Source: Verrucomicrobiota bacterium
GTDB taxonomy: Bacteria > Verrucomicrobiota > Verrucomicrobiia > Limisphaerales > J093
NCBI GenBank assembly: GCA_012517065.1
Contig: JAAYVR010000248.1
Span: forward strand, 1-33,145
DNA length: 33,145 bases
Direction: 5' to 3'
Shown here piece after piece: positions 17,740-26,045 of the stretch (positions are counted from its first letter, which is position 1; each line of letters begins with the position of its first letter). A program made the translations under genes and the position numbers. The notes beneath the pieces are model-generated. The model was not told the origin of the DNA, ran no database searches, and worked only from the letters and a program-made list of their open reading frames with translations.

Positions 17740-17815
17740 CCCGGAAATCTCACCGGAGTGAAGGCATGGCTGAATCCGATAGCTTGGCCTGACAGATTCC
17801 CGGGTCAGGCGATTG
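17740..17815 (+). repeat. Intergenic CCCGGAAATCTCACC-family repeat, copy 2
   Basis: This copy lies between the convergent 3' ends of serS and the glycogen synthase gene. It begins CCCGGAAATCTCACCGGAG and is followed by TGAAGGCATGG and, later, GGTCAGGCGATTGTGC. The copy at 31430 has the same order (CCCGGAAATCTCAC, TGAAG, GGTCAGGCGGTGATGC), so similarity extends over some 60-75 bases, not just the core. Confidence 0.65.
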
Positions 17816-17828
17816 TGCGCATGCGAGG

Positions 17829-19295
17829 TCAGTGATTGCTTCGGGCTGCCTGGGCCGCCGCAGCGTAGAGTTGGATGTATTCTTGGACCGGACGATCCCA
17901 TGCATGGTCTGAGGCGGCGGCATTGGCTGTTATCCTTGCCCAGTGCTTGCGCTGTTTGAACAGCGCAAGCGCCCGTTCAATTGCATGCTCGAGTTCGTCC
18001 TCGGTGGGGGTTTGGAGGAGCCAGCCGTTGCCTTCTCCCGTGATCGGATTGTACTCCGTGAAATTATCTGCCAGACCGCCCGTACGGGTCACGACGCATG
18101 GGACGCGGTGTCTCAGAGCGACGACCGGGCGTGTCCCGCACGGCTCGAATTCCGACGGGTAAAGGAAAATGTCGATGGCGCGAAATACGACTTTTTGTTC
18201 TGCTGTGCTGTAGCTGCGAACGAACCTCACGTTGCGCGGCCACCGCTGTGCCAGCATTTCGAGGTTTGCTGATGTTTCGACTGCGTACTGATCCTTCGGA
18301 TGTCCCTCGCCAAGGTAAACGAATTGCAGTCCGCCGTTGGTTTTTTCCAGCAGGCGGCCAATAACGGTCGCAGCGAGTTTGACACCTTTCTGTTTGTCGA
18401 TTCGGGACACCATGCCAAGCAGTGGAATTTGCTTTCGACACTCGAAGCCAAATTGGTTCTGAAGCTCGGCTTTTGTCCGTGCTTTGTCTTCAGGAGTGAT
18501 CGATGGCCATTCATGGTACGAGATGCCATTAACAATCCCGACGAAATCCTGTGCGCGTTCTTGATAGTCTCTTTCGAGGCCGAAACCTCCGAACGGCGTC
18601 AACATTTCCTCGCGGTTTGTACGCGAAACGGCGTTGAGTTTGTGAGCGTATCGGACGCCTCCCCGCAGAAGGCAGAACTTGTCAGGTTCACCCGGTTGTT
18701 CAAGGTTTGGCCAGTGTTCGCCGTTGATCCCCAGCTCGGGGAATCGGTGTCCCGGAATCCACCCGCCCATATGCTTTGCATTGTGAACGGTCAGCACCGA
18801 AGCGGTTTGTTGGAATATGGGATTGTTGCCGTACTTTGCGCGGAGAAGAACGGGCACCAAAGCTGTTGGCCAGTCATGAGCGTGCAGAATATCCGGCCGG
18901 TCCATCAATCCAAGATGCACCATCGCTTCGATGGCTCGGAATGCTCCTTCGCAAAGGGCGAGCGCGAAATCCAGTGGGCTGGGGCCTTCGTAAGCTTCAC
19001 GTATGAGTCCGGGGATTGACAGGAAACAATGTGTCACGCCGTTGTAAACTCCTCGCAACACGCTCATTTCGTATTTGTGCGGGCCGATGGCGACAGAACA
19101 TGAGACACCCCCTTCGATGCACGGAGGCGGATTTGCTTGCATTGACTCGTACCACCCGGTCACAAGATGGGTGGTCAGCCCTGTACGGCTCAATGCCGCA
19201 GCCAGTTCGCCGCAAACGTTGCCCAATCCGCCCTTGCGATAGAAAGGCTCTGCCTCGGGCGCTACCAGAATCACATTTCGAATTGGTGGTGTCAC
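17829..19295 (-). CDS. glgA: Glycogen/starch synthase (GT5 family, ADP-glucose type)
   Basis: 488 residues from GTG 19295 (MTPPIRNVILVAPEAEPF), which places the first beta strand at the usual distance. An upstream TTG at 19340 would add 15 residues. The N-terminal ADP-glucose motif, normally KTGGL, reads RKGGLGNVCGEL, a modest variant. C-terminal landmarks are FEPCGTRPVVALR and RTGGLADN, matching the EPCG and GGL motifs of GT5 enzymes. DILHAHDWPTALVPVLL and LTVHNAKHMGGWIPG are further GT5 signatures. It would elongate alpha-1,4-glucan from nucleotide-glucose in the cytoplasm. Transcribed toward serS; no other glycogen gene is adjacent. Confidence 0.9.
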   Translation of the reverse strand: MTPPIRNVILVAPEAEPFYRKGGLGNVCGELAAALSRTGLTTHLVTGWYESMQANPPPCIEGGVSCSVAIGPHKYEMSVLRGVYNGVTHCFLSIPGLIREAYEGPSPLDFALALCEGAFRAIEAMVHLGLMDRPDILHAHDWPTALVPVLLRAKYGNNPIFQQTASVLTVHNAKHMGGWIPGHRFPELGINGEHWPNLEQPGEPDKFCLLRGGVRYAHKLNAVSRTNREEMLTPFGGFGLERDYQERAQDFVGIVNGISYHEWPSITPEDKARTKAELQNQFGFECRKQIPLLGMVSRIDKQKGVKLAATVIGRLLEKTNGGLQFVYLGEGHPKDQYAVETSANLEMLAQRWPRNVRFVRSYSTAEQKVVFRAIDIFLYPSEFEPCGTRPVVALRHRVPCVVTRTGGLADNFTEYNPITGEGNGWLLQTPTEDELEHAIERALALFKQRKHWARITANAAASDHAWDRPVQEYIQLYAAAAQAARSNH

Positions 19296-19615
19296 TTGTC
19301 CCAGCACATTGCAAACCCGCCGTATCGCAACGCAGCCCAATCAGTTCGGACTTTGCACAGTCCAGTTTCGGCTGCGCCGCGTTGTGTCTCAAACGGCGCC
19401 GCACAGATTCCGCGCGATTCCCTGTTGGCGTCAACTTGAAAAACGTTGCGTTGGTGTACCAGAATTGTCCGGACCACGGGCGTATTTGCCGCACACAACG
19501 CATAAGATGCGCCCGCGGGCAGGTGTGGCGCGTGGGCTTTCGCTCTGTCCAAGGTGTTGGCAGGAACGCTATTCCGGACTTCCATTTGAGACCTCGTTTG
19601 CACAAGATTGGCGCC
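19296..19615. other. 320-bp divergent intergenic region
   Basis: This stretch separates the divergently transcribed glycogen synthase gene and the membrane-anchored repeat-protein gene, so it should contain both promoters. I looked for sigma-70 boxes, dyads and RNA-like hairpins and saw none convincing. Open frames continue through it from the antisense of the synthase gene but resemble no protein. Confidence 0.5.
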
Positions 19616-21469
19616 ATGGACGAACCGTCGCGCAGAAGGCAATTGGCCGATCGATATCTCAATTATCCATTGATATCGATGCTGATTCTCAGCCCTGCGT
19701 TTCCTTTGACCATCGCGGGGTTGATCCTTTTGGGAATCCTGATTGGCCTTTGCATTCCGAAGCTTTGGGTGACCAGTCCGCCCGATTTCAGTCCAAAGAT
19801 CAAAGTGAGTGCTATTGACCTTGCCCAGGCTGCAATACTGAGGCATCGAGCCAGAAAGCTTGAATCGGAGGGCAAGTTCGAAGAAGCGCATTATTCGTGG
19901 CAAAGTGCAATCGCGAACAATCAAGGCGATGCTTCCCTTGTTGCTGCAGCTCTGACCAATATCATCCGGGTTCAGAATCCGCCTCAGCAAATGATTAACG
20001 CTGCTGTAAACCAGGCGTTCTGGCTGATGCGGTTGACACGGACCAACGATCTCGCTCGCGCAGTTGCAGGCGCAGTTTTTGTAAAGTGTCGCGTGCCCGA
20101 GTTCACCTACAATCTTCTGCAGAACCTTCAACCCCCTTTGCCACCCGCACAGGAAACCGCAATGCTTAAAGCATTGTTCTTAACCGGCAGAATAGGAGAA
20201 TACCGCGACCGCCGGGACAAATTCAGGCAATTGCTGCCGTCTGATCGTGAACTCGACGTTTGCGATGCGGGCTACATGGCCGAATGGGGGCCAGCCGACA
20301 AAGCTGCTGAAGCACGAAAACTCCTCGCCAGCGCAATTGAGGACCGGGACCTGCAGGAATTTGCATGCCGCGTGCAGACGGTTGTGGCCGCAAGGGTTCA
20401 AGACCCCGCAAGATACGAATATGCCCTTGAACGGCTCCGCCAAATCCAGGCTGATACAACCGCAGACCATATTGGCTACTGGAAGCTGCTCGAAGCTGCT
20501 GGGCGTCTGGCTGATGCGCGTCGATTGGCGGAAAGTTATCCCTATCCACCAACCACACCTGCCGAAGTCCTACAATTCAGCAGTGCGCTCATTTCCCTCG
20601 GCGCAACGGATCAAGCCGAGAGGTTGTTTGCACGTTACGCTCCGGCTTTTGCAAACACCGACAATGTGGACGTCGCTGCAATCTGGGTCCGATACGCCGA
20701 GCTGCTTATCCAGTCCAGGAAATGGGATGATCTGCAGACACTCGCAGTGCAGTTGAGAACACTCTCGCCGATTCGCACAATGCTGACTGGATACAGTTAT
20801 TTTCTCGAAGGACGCGCAGCTCTCGCCAGGGGCCGGACGGAAGAAGCAGCCGCTAATTTCAAGAAATGCGTCGAAGAGCCTTTCTATGTGCCGGCCGCGG
20901 GCATGCACACCGCGCGTAGCCTGCTGCTGCTCGGACACGCCGATCTTGCAGATCAGATTATTGGACAATTGGAACAGTTTCTGGCGAATGATGTTGAATA
21001 CTGGCAGTTGGTTTTCGAAATCAGCTATGCGCTAAAACAAGATGAAGCCCGGCTCTTGCGTGCTGCAATAAAGGCGCGCGAGCTCGAGCCAAACAAACTG
21101 GTGTATAATGTGAATTACGCCGCCGCCTTGCTTATATGCCGTCAGAATCCGGCCGAGGCGGCGAAAATCACGCTGACGTTTTTTCAAAGTTACCCCGATT
21201 CTCTCATTGCGACGGTCAACCACTGTTTTGCTCTGGCATTGAACAAACGGTTCGACGAAGCAGCCGATATCCTGAAGAAGATCAATACCGCCGCGCTCGG
21301 CGGGTTCGAGTCAACCATTTGCCATTTGTGTTGGCTCGAGATTCATTTCGGCCGTGGCGAACTGGATTCGGCTCGCGAAGATTTGAAACACATCAACACG
21401 AAACTGCTTTTCCCGGGGCAGATCAAATGGATCGAATCGGTGCGCCACCAGATTGAATCGGCGCGATAG
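19616..21469 (+). CDS. Membrane-anchored helical-repeat (TPR-like) protein of unknown function
   Basis: 617 residues from ATG 19616 (MDEPSRRRQLADRYL). The open frame extends further upstream to 19016 but that part lies antisense to the glycogen synthase gene and looks spurious. A single strong hydrophobic segment around residues 22-46 (PAFPLTIAGLILLGILIGLC) predicts one membrane anchor with the bulk on one side. The rest is alanine/leucine-rich and helical, with TPR-like pairs such as KLESEGKFEEAHYSWQSAI near 80, GRAALARGRTEEAAANFKKC near 405 and ALALNKRFDEAADILKKIN near 550. It is likely a protein-interaction scaffold. The stop (TAG 21467-21469) overlaps a GTG by one base, but the methyltransferase more plausibly begins at 21634. 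Confidence 0.75.
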   Translation: MDEPSRRRQLADRYLNYPLISMLILSPAFPLTIAGLILLGILIGLCIPKLWVTSPPDFSPKIKVSAIDLAQAAILRHRARKLESEGKFEEAHYSWQSAIANNQGDASLVAAALTNIIRVQNPPQQMINAAVNQAFWLMRLTRTNDLARAVAGAVFVKCRVPEFTYNLLQNLQPPLPPAQETAMLKALFLTGRIGEYRDRRDKFRQLLPSDRELDVCDAGYMAEWGPADKAAEARKLLASAIEDRDLQEFACRVQTVVAARVQDPARYEYALERLRQIQADTTADHIGYWKLLEAAGRLADARRLAESYPYPPTTPAEVLQFSSALISLGATDQAERLFARYAPAFANTDNVDVAAIWVRYAELLIQSRKWDDLQTLAVQLRTLSPIRTMLTGYSYFLEGRAALARGRTEEAAANFKKCVEEPFYVPAAGMHTARSLLLLGHADLADQIIGQLEQFLANDVEYWQLVFEISYALKQDEARLLRAAIKARELEPNKLVYNVNYAAALLICRQNPAEAAKITLTFFQSYPDSLIATVNHCFALALNKRFDEAADILKKINTAALGGFESTICHLCWLEIHFGRGELDSAREDLKHINTKLLFPGQIKWIESVRHQIESAR

Positions 21470-21633
21470 TGCCGATCGCAGTTTTGAAATCGGACGTTTT
21501 GTTCTGTCAGAATGCGCCGCCGGAAGCGTTTTTGGCAGAGAAATGTGGGGCAGAAAAGCGAGGTCTTGGCAAGGTTTGTGAATGTGACTTGCGCTTTCCG
21601 CAGATTTCTGAGACCAAGTTTTCTGTTTTCGGC

Positions 21634-22494
21634 ATGTTTTACTTAAAGTATTTGTTCGCAAATGTCCGGCTTGCGCTGCGATTGCTGCTTCGAGGCGAGT
21701 GGCAGCGCGTTGTGCTGGCCGTCTATGCACGTCTGTACGTGCTTTTCTACCGCATTGTTTTTCCCATTGTTCGCCCTTTTGTTCGAAATCCAAAAGGGGT
21801 GATTGACAGTCCGGGCGTCAGCGTCGAGACGGATCATCCTGTGGCAATCACATCACCCGATTATGCTGTTCCGCACGGGACACGGTACAACAACAGCACA
21901 AACCGCAAGTTCGTGCTGCTCATGCACGAACATTTCCGGAGCGTGTTTCCAGATTGCACACTGGCGTTCATGGACCTCGGGTGTTCCGGGGGGCAACTGG
22001 TCGCCGATTTCGCCTCGCTTGGCTGGGTGGCGGTCGGCTTGGAAGGGTCCGATTACTCACTCAAACACAGGCGCGCAAACTGGCGGGATTTGGCGAATCG
22101 CAATCTTTTCACCTGTGACATTAGCAAACCTTTCCGTGTTAAACGAGAGGGCCGCGATTTGCAGTTCCACCTGATCACAGCGTGGGAAGTCCTCGAGCAC
22201 ATCTCGATGCGGGACCTCGAGACTGTATTCAAGAACATAACCGAGCATTTGTTGCCGGGGGGATGTTTTGTCGCGTCAACCAGCTCGAGCACGAGCATTG
22301 TCAACGGGGTTGAGCTGCATCAAACCCGGATGCCCAACGCCGAATGGCGGTCGTGGATCGAACAGCGGTTTCCTGAGTTGGAACCGGTTGATTTGCACCT
22401 GCGCATCTATCAGCATGTCCGATTCGATTTCGGCGAACCATCCTTCCTTGCATATCGAAAGAAAGGTGGAACAGATTCCGGTACACCCCGCTAG
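21634..22494 (+). CDS. Class I SAM-dependent methyltransferase
   Basis: 286 residues from ATG 21634 (MFYLKYLFANVRLALRLLL). The frame is open from GTG 21469, overlapping the preceding stop as TAGTG, but the extra 55 residues are cysteine-rich and unlike the family. SAM-binding motif I is MDLGCSGGQLVADFASLG (about residues 113-130), followed by the acidic strand VGLEGSD. The later motif LITAWEVLEHI (about 180-190) is typical of class I enzymes acting on small molecules or glycans. The N-terminal 40 residues are basic and hydrophobic and may sit at the membrane. Substrate unknown. Likely co-transcribed with the TPR-like gene. Confidence 0.82.
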   Translation: MFYLKYLFANVRLALRLLLRGEWQRVVLAVYARLYVLFYRIVFPIVRPFVRNPKGVIDSPGVSVETDHPVAITSPDYAVPHGTRYNNSTNRKFVLLMHEHFRSVFPDCTLAFMDLGCSGGQLVADFASLGWVAVGLEGSDYSLKHRRANWRDLANRNLFTCDISKPFRVKREGRDLQFHLITAWEVLEHISMRDLETVFKNITEHLLPGGCFVASTSSSTSIVNGVELHQTRMPNAEWRSWIEQRFPELEPVDLHLRIYQHVRFDFGEPSFLAYRKKGGTDSGTPR

Positions 22495-22534
22495 CCGTGA
22501 AATCGCATCGGCTCACCGGCCGAGGACACCCACG

Positions 22535-22555
22535 CAATGAGCCTGTCACTCTGTT
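22535..22555 (+). repeat. Solo GAGCCTGTCACC-type motif overlapping a stop codon
   Basis: CAATGAGCCTGTCACTCTGT resembles the end motif of the repeats at 232, 269 and 24755. It abuts and partly covers the stop codon (22554-22556) of the agarase-like hydrolase gene on the other strand. Only this end motif is present, not the longer unit. Confidence 0.5.
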
Positions 22556-24575
22556 AGTTGGCTGAAGCCAGGTTTCCGACGGATTCAACTCGGAAATCGC
22601 TGAATTGGACCCACCGCTCGGTGTCGCGGGGACCTTGGTAACAGTGAATGCTTGCCATGGGCTGATTGTTGGCAGGCACCGGCAGGTCACATTCGCCAAC
22701 CGACTGCCATTTGTCCGTGCCAACAGGCCGAAAGCGGCCATACAAGGTCTTGCCGCGCGCCCTCAGTTGAAGTTCCACAGCAAAGGCGTTGATGGGGATG
22801 ATCGCAATGGGGCGGGTCCTGTCCTTCTCTTCTCTTCCCATTACGATGCACAATTTGCCGTCCACAAGTTCTTGTCCGAGTTTCACCATGTGTGCGTCAT
22901 CGTAGTACCATGCGAGGTTTGCCTGTTCGTACTGGCCTGTTGGGTGGTTCTGGACCGTAACCGAGATCAGAACTTCTTTGTCGTCGGGTTGTGGAATGGG
23001 GCGCACCAACACGTTGCGCGCGTCATTGGCACCTCCCCAGAGGTTGCCGGGTTGAATGCGGATTTCCAAGCCGGACGACGTTACGCGCCATGCGCTTTTA
23101 TCTTCGCGCAACCATTGCCATCCGTCGCCCAGCTTGCCCGCGAAGTCGTCACGGAACACGAGTCTGGCCGATTCTGCGTGCCAAACCTCGGCAAGTGCGT
23201 TCACCGATTTCATCGTCTCGGTCAGTTCCGGATACGGGCGATCGTTCTCGTCCACGACACCGTAATTTGAATTCTCCCCATCGAACCTTCCTTCTTTTGG
23301 CTGGTCGTTATGCTGAAACCAGTTGTACCCGACGACCGTCGGTTCGTGGAGTATTAGCTGAACGTATTGCTTGAAAGCCGCTGCGCGGGCCTTTTGATCT
23401 GGCACCTTTGGTCCTGCCCCTCGCGTGTTTGGCAGGCCGGAATCCTGCGCGCGGAAAGTGAATTCGCCTATGACCAGCGGGCGATCGAACTCTGCGTACT
23501 TGCGCACCACGGGCGTGGGGTCCACCAGGTAACAGTTGAATGATATTGCGTCCAAATGCCGGGCTGCGGCCGCGAGCACAGGTCTCGGCGGCAAATACGC
23601 GAATCTGCACCCGAGATTCAGATGATTCGGATCAGCTTGGCGCAAGGCAGTGCGCGTGGCTTTGAAATAGCGTTCTGCAACCTCGCCTGCGAACGCTTCG
23701 CAATCGGCCACGAAAGCTGCTCGTGCCGGGTTAACCTCATTCGCAGCGCGCTCTTCCAGTTCGTTCTGGGCGTAGAATGGTTGTCGGACGAATGGCTGGG
23801 CGATATTGGTTGCTCTTTCAAGTTCATCCCAAGATGAAATCTGCATTTTCCACACCTTGGTGAATTGCTGGATGTCGGGGTATCGCCGTGCGAGGAACTG
23901 GAGCGCAGCTTGTCGTCCGGCGGAATTCGCCGGCCGATTCAAGAACAGCGTGAGAAGCTCCTCTTTTCCGCGCCAGTCGGGTCCCCAGCGCAGTTCATTG
24001 TCTGTGAACCACCCCAGAATTGCCTTTTCCTCCTTGCGCGGGTTGCAGCGTTCCAATGTGCGGTTGCGGCAAAACGATTCGAAATCCGGGTCAAAGACAT
24101 CGGGGAAGATTCCTTGCAACCACGCCTGACCGCCCCGGATTTCTTTGGCGACGAATTGTGCGCCCAAATCCAGAATGGGGGCGCAAGCGAGCCTCTTGCC
24201 GTCAACTTCAAATTGGATCAGGCGATCGTCAGACCATGCGCCCACGGTGTTGAATCCCCATTCCAACAACCGTTTTGCGGCTGTCTCCCGCCATGCGTTC
24301 ACGCTTCCATATTTCGCTTGCACGGCCTCTCGATACGGCGATCGGTCTGTTCCCTTGATTCTGTCGCCGTCGAACTGGACATGGCACACGCCTTTGAGGA
24401 TTGTTTGCTTTCCTTCCGGTGAAATCAGCCACCATCGCCCGTCTTGTTTTTCCGCTCTGTAGAAACCGGTTTCTGCGGCCTCGATCGAGGTTGTCAGAAC
24501 GGCGGTTGTGATCATTGCGGCGAAATGCAATCCAACGAAACGTGCGGCCATTGATTGGGTCTGCATACTGGCCAT
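22554..24575 (-). CDS. Secreted agarase-like glycoside hydrolase with DUF1349-like C-terminal domain
   Basis: 673 residues from ATG 24575; ATG 24566 or 24551 and a TTG at 24605 are alternatives. The N-terminus is a signal peptide (hydrophobic FVGLHFAAMITTAVLTT, cleavage near SIEAAE). GFYRAEKQDGRWWLISPEGK and GYNWFQHNDQPKEGRFDGEN are typical of agarase-like clan GH-A barrels. Candidate acid/base is Glu194 in WFTDNELRWG and candidate nucleophile Glu371 in VIGEFTFR. From about 472 a beta-sandwich (FRDDFAGKLGDGWQWLRED, ANLAWYYDDAHMVKLG) resembles the DUF1349 concanavalin-like fold. It probably cleaves a beta-linked polysaccharide in the periplasm or outside, but the substrate cannot be read from sequence. 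It is convergent with the methyltransferase gene. Confidence 0.82.
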   Translation of the reverse strand: MASMQTQSMAARFVGLHFAAMITTAVLTTSIEAAETGFYRAEKQDGRWWLISPEGKQTILKGVCHVQFDGDRIKGTDRSPYREAVQAKYGSVNAWRETAAKRLLEWGFNTVGAWSDDRLIQFEVDGKRLACAPILDLGAQFVAKEIRGGQAWLQGIFPDVFDPDFESFCRNRTLERCNPRKEEKAILGWFTDNELRWGPDWRGKEELLTLFLNRPANSAGRQAALQFLARRYPDIQQFTKVWKMQISSWDELERATNIAQPFVRQPFYAQNELEERAANEVNPARAAFVADCEAFAGEVAERYFKATRTALRQADPNHLNLGCRFAYLPPRPVLAAAARHLDAISFNCYLVDPTPVVRKYAEFDRPLVIGEFTFRAQDSGLPNTRGAGPKVPDQKARAAAFKQYVQLILHEPTVVGYNWFQHNDQPKEGRFDGENSNYGVVDENDRPYPELTETMKSVNALAEVWHAESARLVFRDDFAGKLGDGWQWLREDKSAWRVTSSGLEIRIQPGNLWGGANDARNVLVRPIPQPDDKEVLISVTVQNHPTGQYEQANLAWYYDDAHMVKLGQELVDGKLCIVMGREEKDRTRPIAIIPINAFAVELQLRARGKTLYGRFRPVGTDKWQSVGECDLPVPANNQPMASIHCYQGPRDTERWVQFSDFRVESVGNLASAN

Positions 24576-24752
24576 CAGAGTGAATGACAGGCCGGGGGGA
24601 GTCAACGTTTCTGCGACTTCTTCATTTGCTACCGCCGAACAAACATCAGCACGTTATCTTGAAGTTCCGAGGAAGATTGCTCGGTTTCTCTGTATCTCCT
24701 TCTCTGACAGCCAGTAAGGCGGTCACAACGGCAGGGCCCTTGTGAGTGAGCT

Positions 24753-24930
24753 GGATAAGGTGACAGGCTCGCTGTTTGGGTGTGGCCCCCTGATTGCGGC
24801 GTGGCCAGCAAATTGCCCCTTGTTCCGATCCGCAGTTGCTGAAGTCTGCGGAGGAACTTCTCGGATGCCAACATGGGTACAGACACATTGTTTTCGGCGC
24901 CATGCCGATATGGGGACAGACACGTTGTTT
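24753..24930 (-). repeat. Dispersed REP-like repeat, copy 2, with three end motifs
   Basis: The lower strand of 24753-24869 aligns with 138-254 on the upper strand, beginning GGCATCCGAG and ending GCGAGCCTGTCACCTTAT. Two further divergent end motifs precede it on the lower strand: ACAACGTGTCTGTCCCCATA (24908-24930) and ACAATGTGTCTGTACCCATG (24871-24893). Copy 1 carries extra motifs on one side only, so the motif number and placement vary between copies. It lies in the gene-free stretch 24576-25236. Confidence 0.72.
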
Positions 24931-24945
24931 GGGCATAGAAACAAA

Positions 24946-24963
24946 GCGGCAGCAAGCTGCCGC
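24946..24963. repeat. Short perfect palindrome, REP-like
   Basis: GCGGCAGC (24946-24953) and GCTGCCGC (24956-24963) form an 8-bp perfect hairpin around AA. It sits 15 bases from the last GTGTCTGTCCCC motif. The continuation GCACTCCAAGCGCTTCGCG recalls a sequence I associate with dispersed verrucomicrobial repeats; that is memory, not a search result. Confidence 0.6.
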
Positions 24964-25068
24964 ACTCCAAGCGCTTCGCGCCTACCGACGCCCACTGCAT
25001 CCGCGACAGCGCATGAAAAACCATCGGGATCAGCGGCGCTCTTCCTTGCGACGGAGTCGCAGGGGACA

Positions 25069-25166
25069 TTTTGCAGCCCGGCTTGGGAGACAGCCACAGG
25101 GGACGCGGATGCCGGGTCACTCTGCCCGTCAGGCAACTGTGGTTCCGGTTGCGCCGGGCTGCGAAA
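25069..25166. repeat. 98-base imperfect inverted repeat
   Basis: TTTTGCAGCCCGGC (25069-25082) pairs with GCCGGGCTGCGAAA (25153-25166) at 13 of 14 positions. Inside, CCACAG can pair with CTGTGG, and TGCCGGG with CCCG...GGCA, so the whole segment can fold as one long branched hairpin. It lies 70 bases beyond the stop of the peroxiredoxin gene. No open frame here resembles a protein. It could be a small nonautonomous element, an attenuating RNA structure or a REP pair. Confidence 0.5.
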
Positions 25167-25236
25167 TATGCGGGCCAGGGTTTGCCTGGGTCGAGTTCCC
25201 GCCGCGACGGGGTTTGCTGCTCTATTGCAGGGGGCT

Positions 25237-25851
25237 CTATTGAAGCGCTTCGAAAACCTTGCCGACGAGTGTCTGGCTGGGTTTGAGCGTCTTTGCGCCT
25301 TTGTGCCACTTCGCCGGACAGGCTTCGTCGGGGTGCTCTAGCAGATACACGTTTGCTTCGAGCTTGCGAAGAAGTTCTTCGGCGTTGCGGCCGACGTTGT
25401 AGAAGTTCACTTCGGAAGACACCAGCAGGCCGTCTGGGTTTATGATGAATGTGCCTCGGAGTGCAAGGCCGGTCTGTTCATCATAGACGCCAAAGAGTCT
25501 GCTTACTTCGCCGGTCCGGTCTGCGCCCATTGGGAACTGCAACGTAGCGAGAAGCTTTTCCGCGTCTTTCCACGCAAGGTGCGTGTACTTTGTGTCGGTC
25601 GAGATTCCAATGACTTCGGCGCCGAGTTTCTTCAGAGCCGGGTACAACGCGTTGACGTCGGCCAACTCGGTTGGACAAACAAAGGTGAAATCTGCCGGAT
25701 AGAAGAACAGGATTGTCCACTTCTTTTCCTTTCGCAGGGATTCTAGCGATATCTTCCCGAATTCGCGATTAACAGGATCGTATGTTTCGAGTTCAAAATT
25801 CGGCACCGTCATGCCGACCTTCATGTTGTTTGCTTCACACATGGCTTCCAT
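25237..25851 (-). CDS. 2-Cys peroxiredoxin (AhpC/Prx1 type)
   Basis: 204 residues from ATG 25851; ATG 25842 and ATG 25824 (195 residues, MKVGMTVPNFELETY) are also plausible, while a TTG at 25920 is unlikely. The peroxidatic cysteine is Cys59 in FYPADFTFVCPTEL. The resolving cysteine is Cys178 in ACPAKWHKG, close to the C-terminus as in typical 2-Cys enzymes. The family reduces hydrogen peroxide and alkyl hydroperoxides in the cytoplasm, being recycled by AhpF or thioredoxin. Neither an ahpF nor an oxyR gene is adjacent. It is divergent from the PQQ-propeller gene. Confidence 0.94.
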   Translation of the reverse strand: MEAMCEANNMKVGMTVPNFELETYDPVNREFGKISLESLRKEKKWTILFFYPADFTFVCPTELADVNALYPALKKLGAEVIGISTDTKYTHLAWKDAEKLLATLQFPMGADRTGEVSRLFGVYDEQTGLALRGTFIINPDGLLVSSEVNFYNVGRNAEELLRKLEANVYLLEHPDEACPAKWHKGAKTLKPSQTLVGKVFEALQ

Positions 25852-26045
25852 CTTGTTTGTGTTTACGACCGTTGCAGGTTCACTTGCTGTCTCAGCACGC
25901 CCGGTTTCGAATCGTGTCAATCATTTTGCCCATCGCCGGGCGTGGCACGGCCTCATCAAAGACCAGAATCGACGAATGTCAAATGCGCACTCGGATGCAA
26001 TCTGCGCTTGATCAAACCAGATGAGCCGTGGAGATTGGGCGTCCC

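Noticed and set aside
17719-17828. Intrinsic terminator between serS and glycogen synthase
   Set aside because: No GC hairpin followed by a T-run on either strand; the gap is occupied by the repeat.
19016-19615. 200-residue N-terminal extension of the TPR-like protein
   Set aside because: Lies antisense to glycogen synthase and in the intergenic gap; the sequence is low in family character and the membrane anchor fits an ATG at 19616.
21469-21633. Longer methyltransferase start (GTG overlapping the upstream stop)
   Set aside because: The extra 55 residues are cysteine-rich and unlike the family; kept only as an alternative.
24629-25309. 226-codon lower-strand open frame between the hydrolase and peroxiredoxin
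   Set aside because: It translates the repeat mosaic and overlaps the end of the peroxiredoxin gene in another frame.
25911-25983. Two TTGACA boxes upstream of the peroxiredoxin gene (lower strand)
   Set aside because: Neither has an acceptable -10 at 16-18 bases, so no promoter is called.
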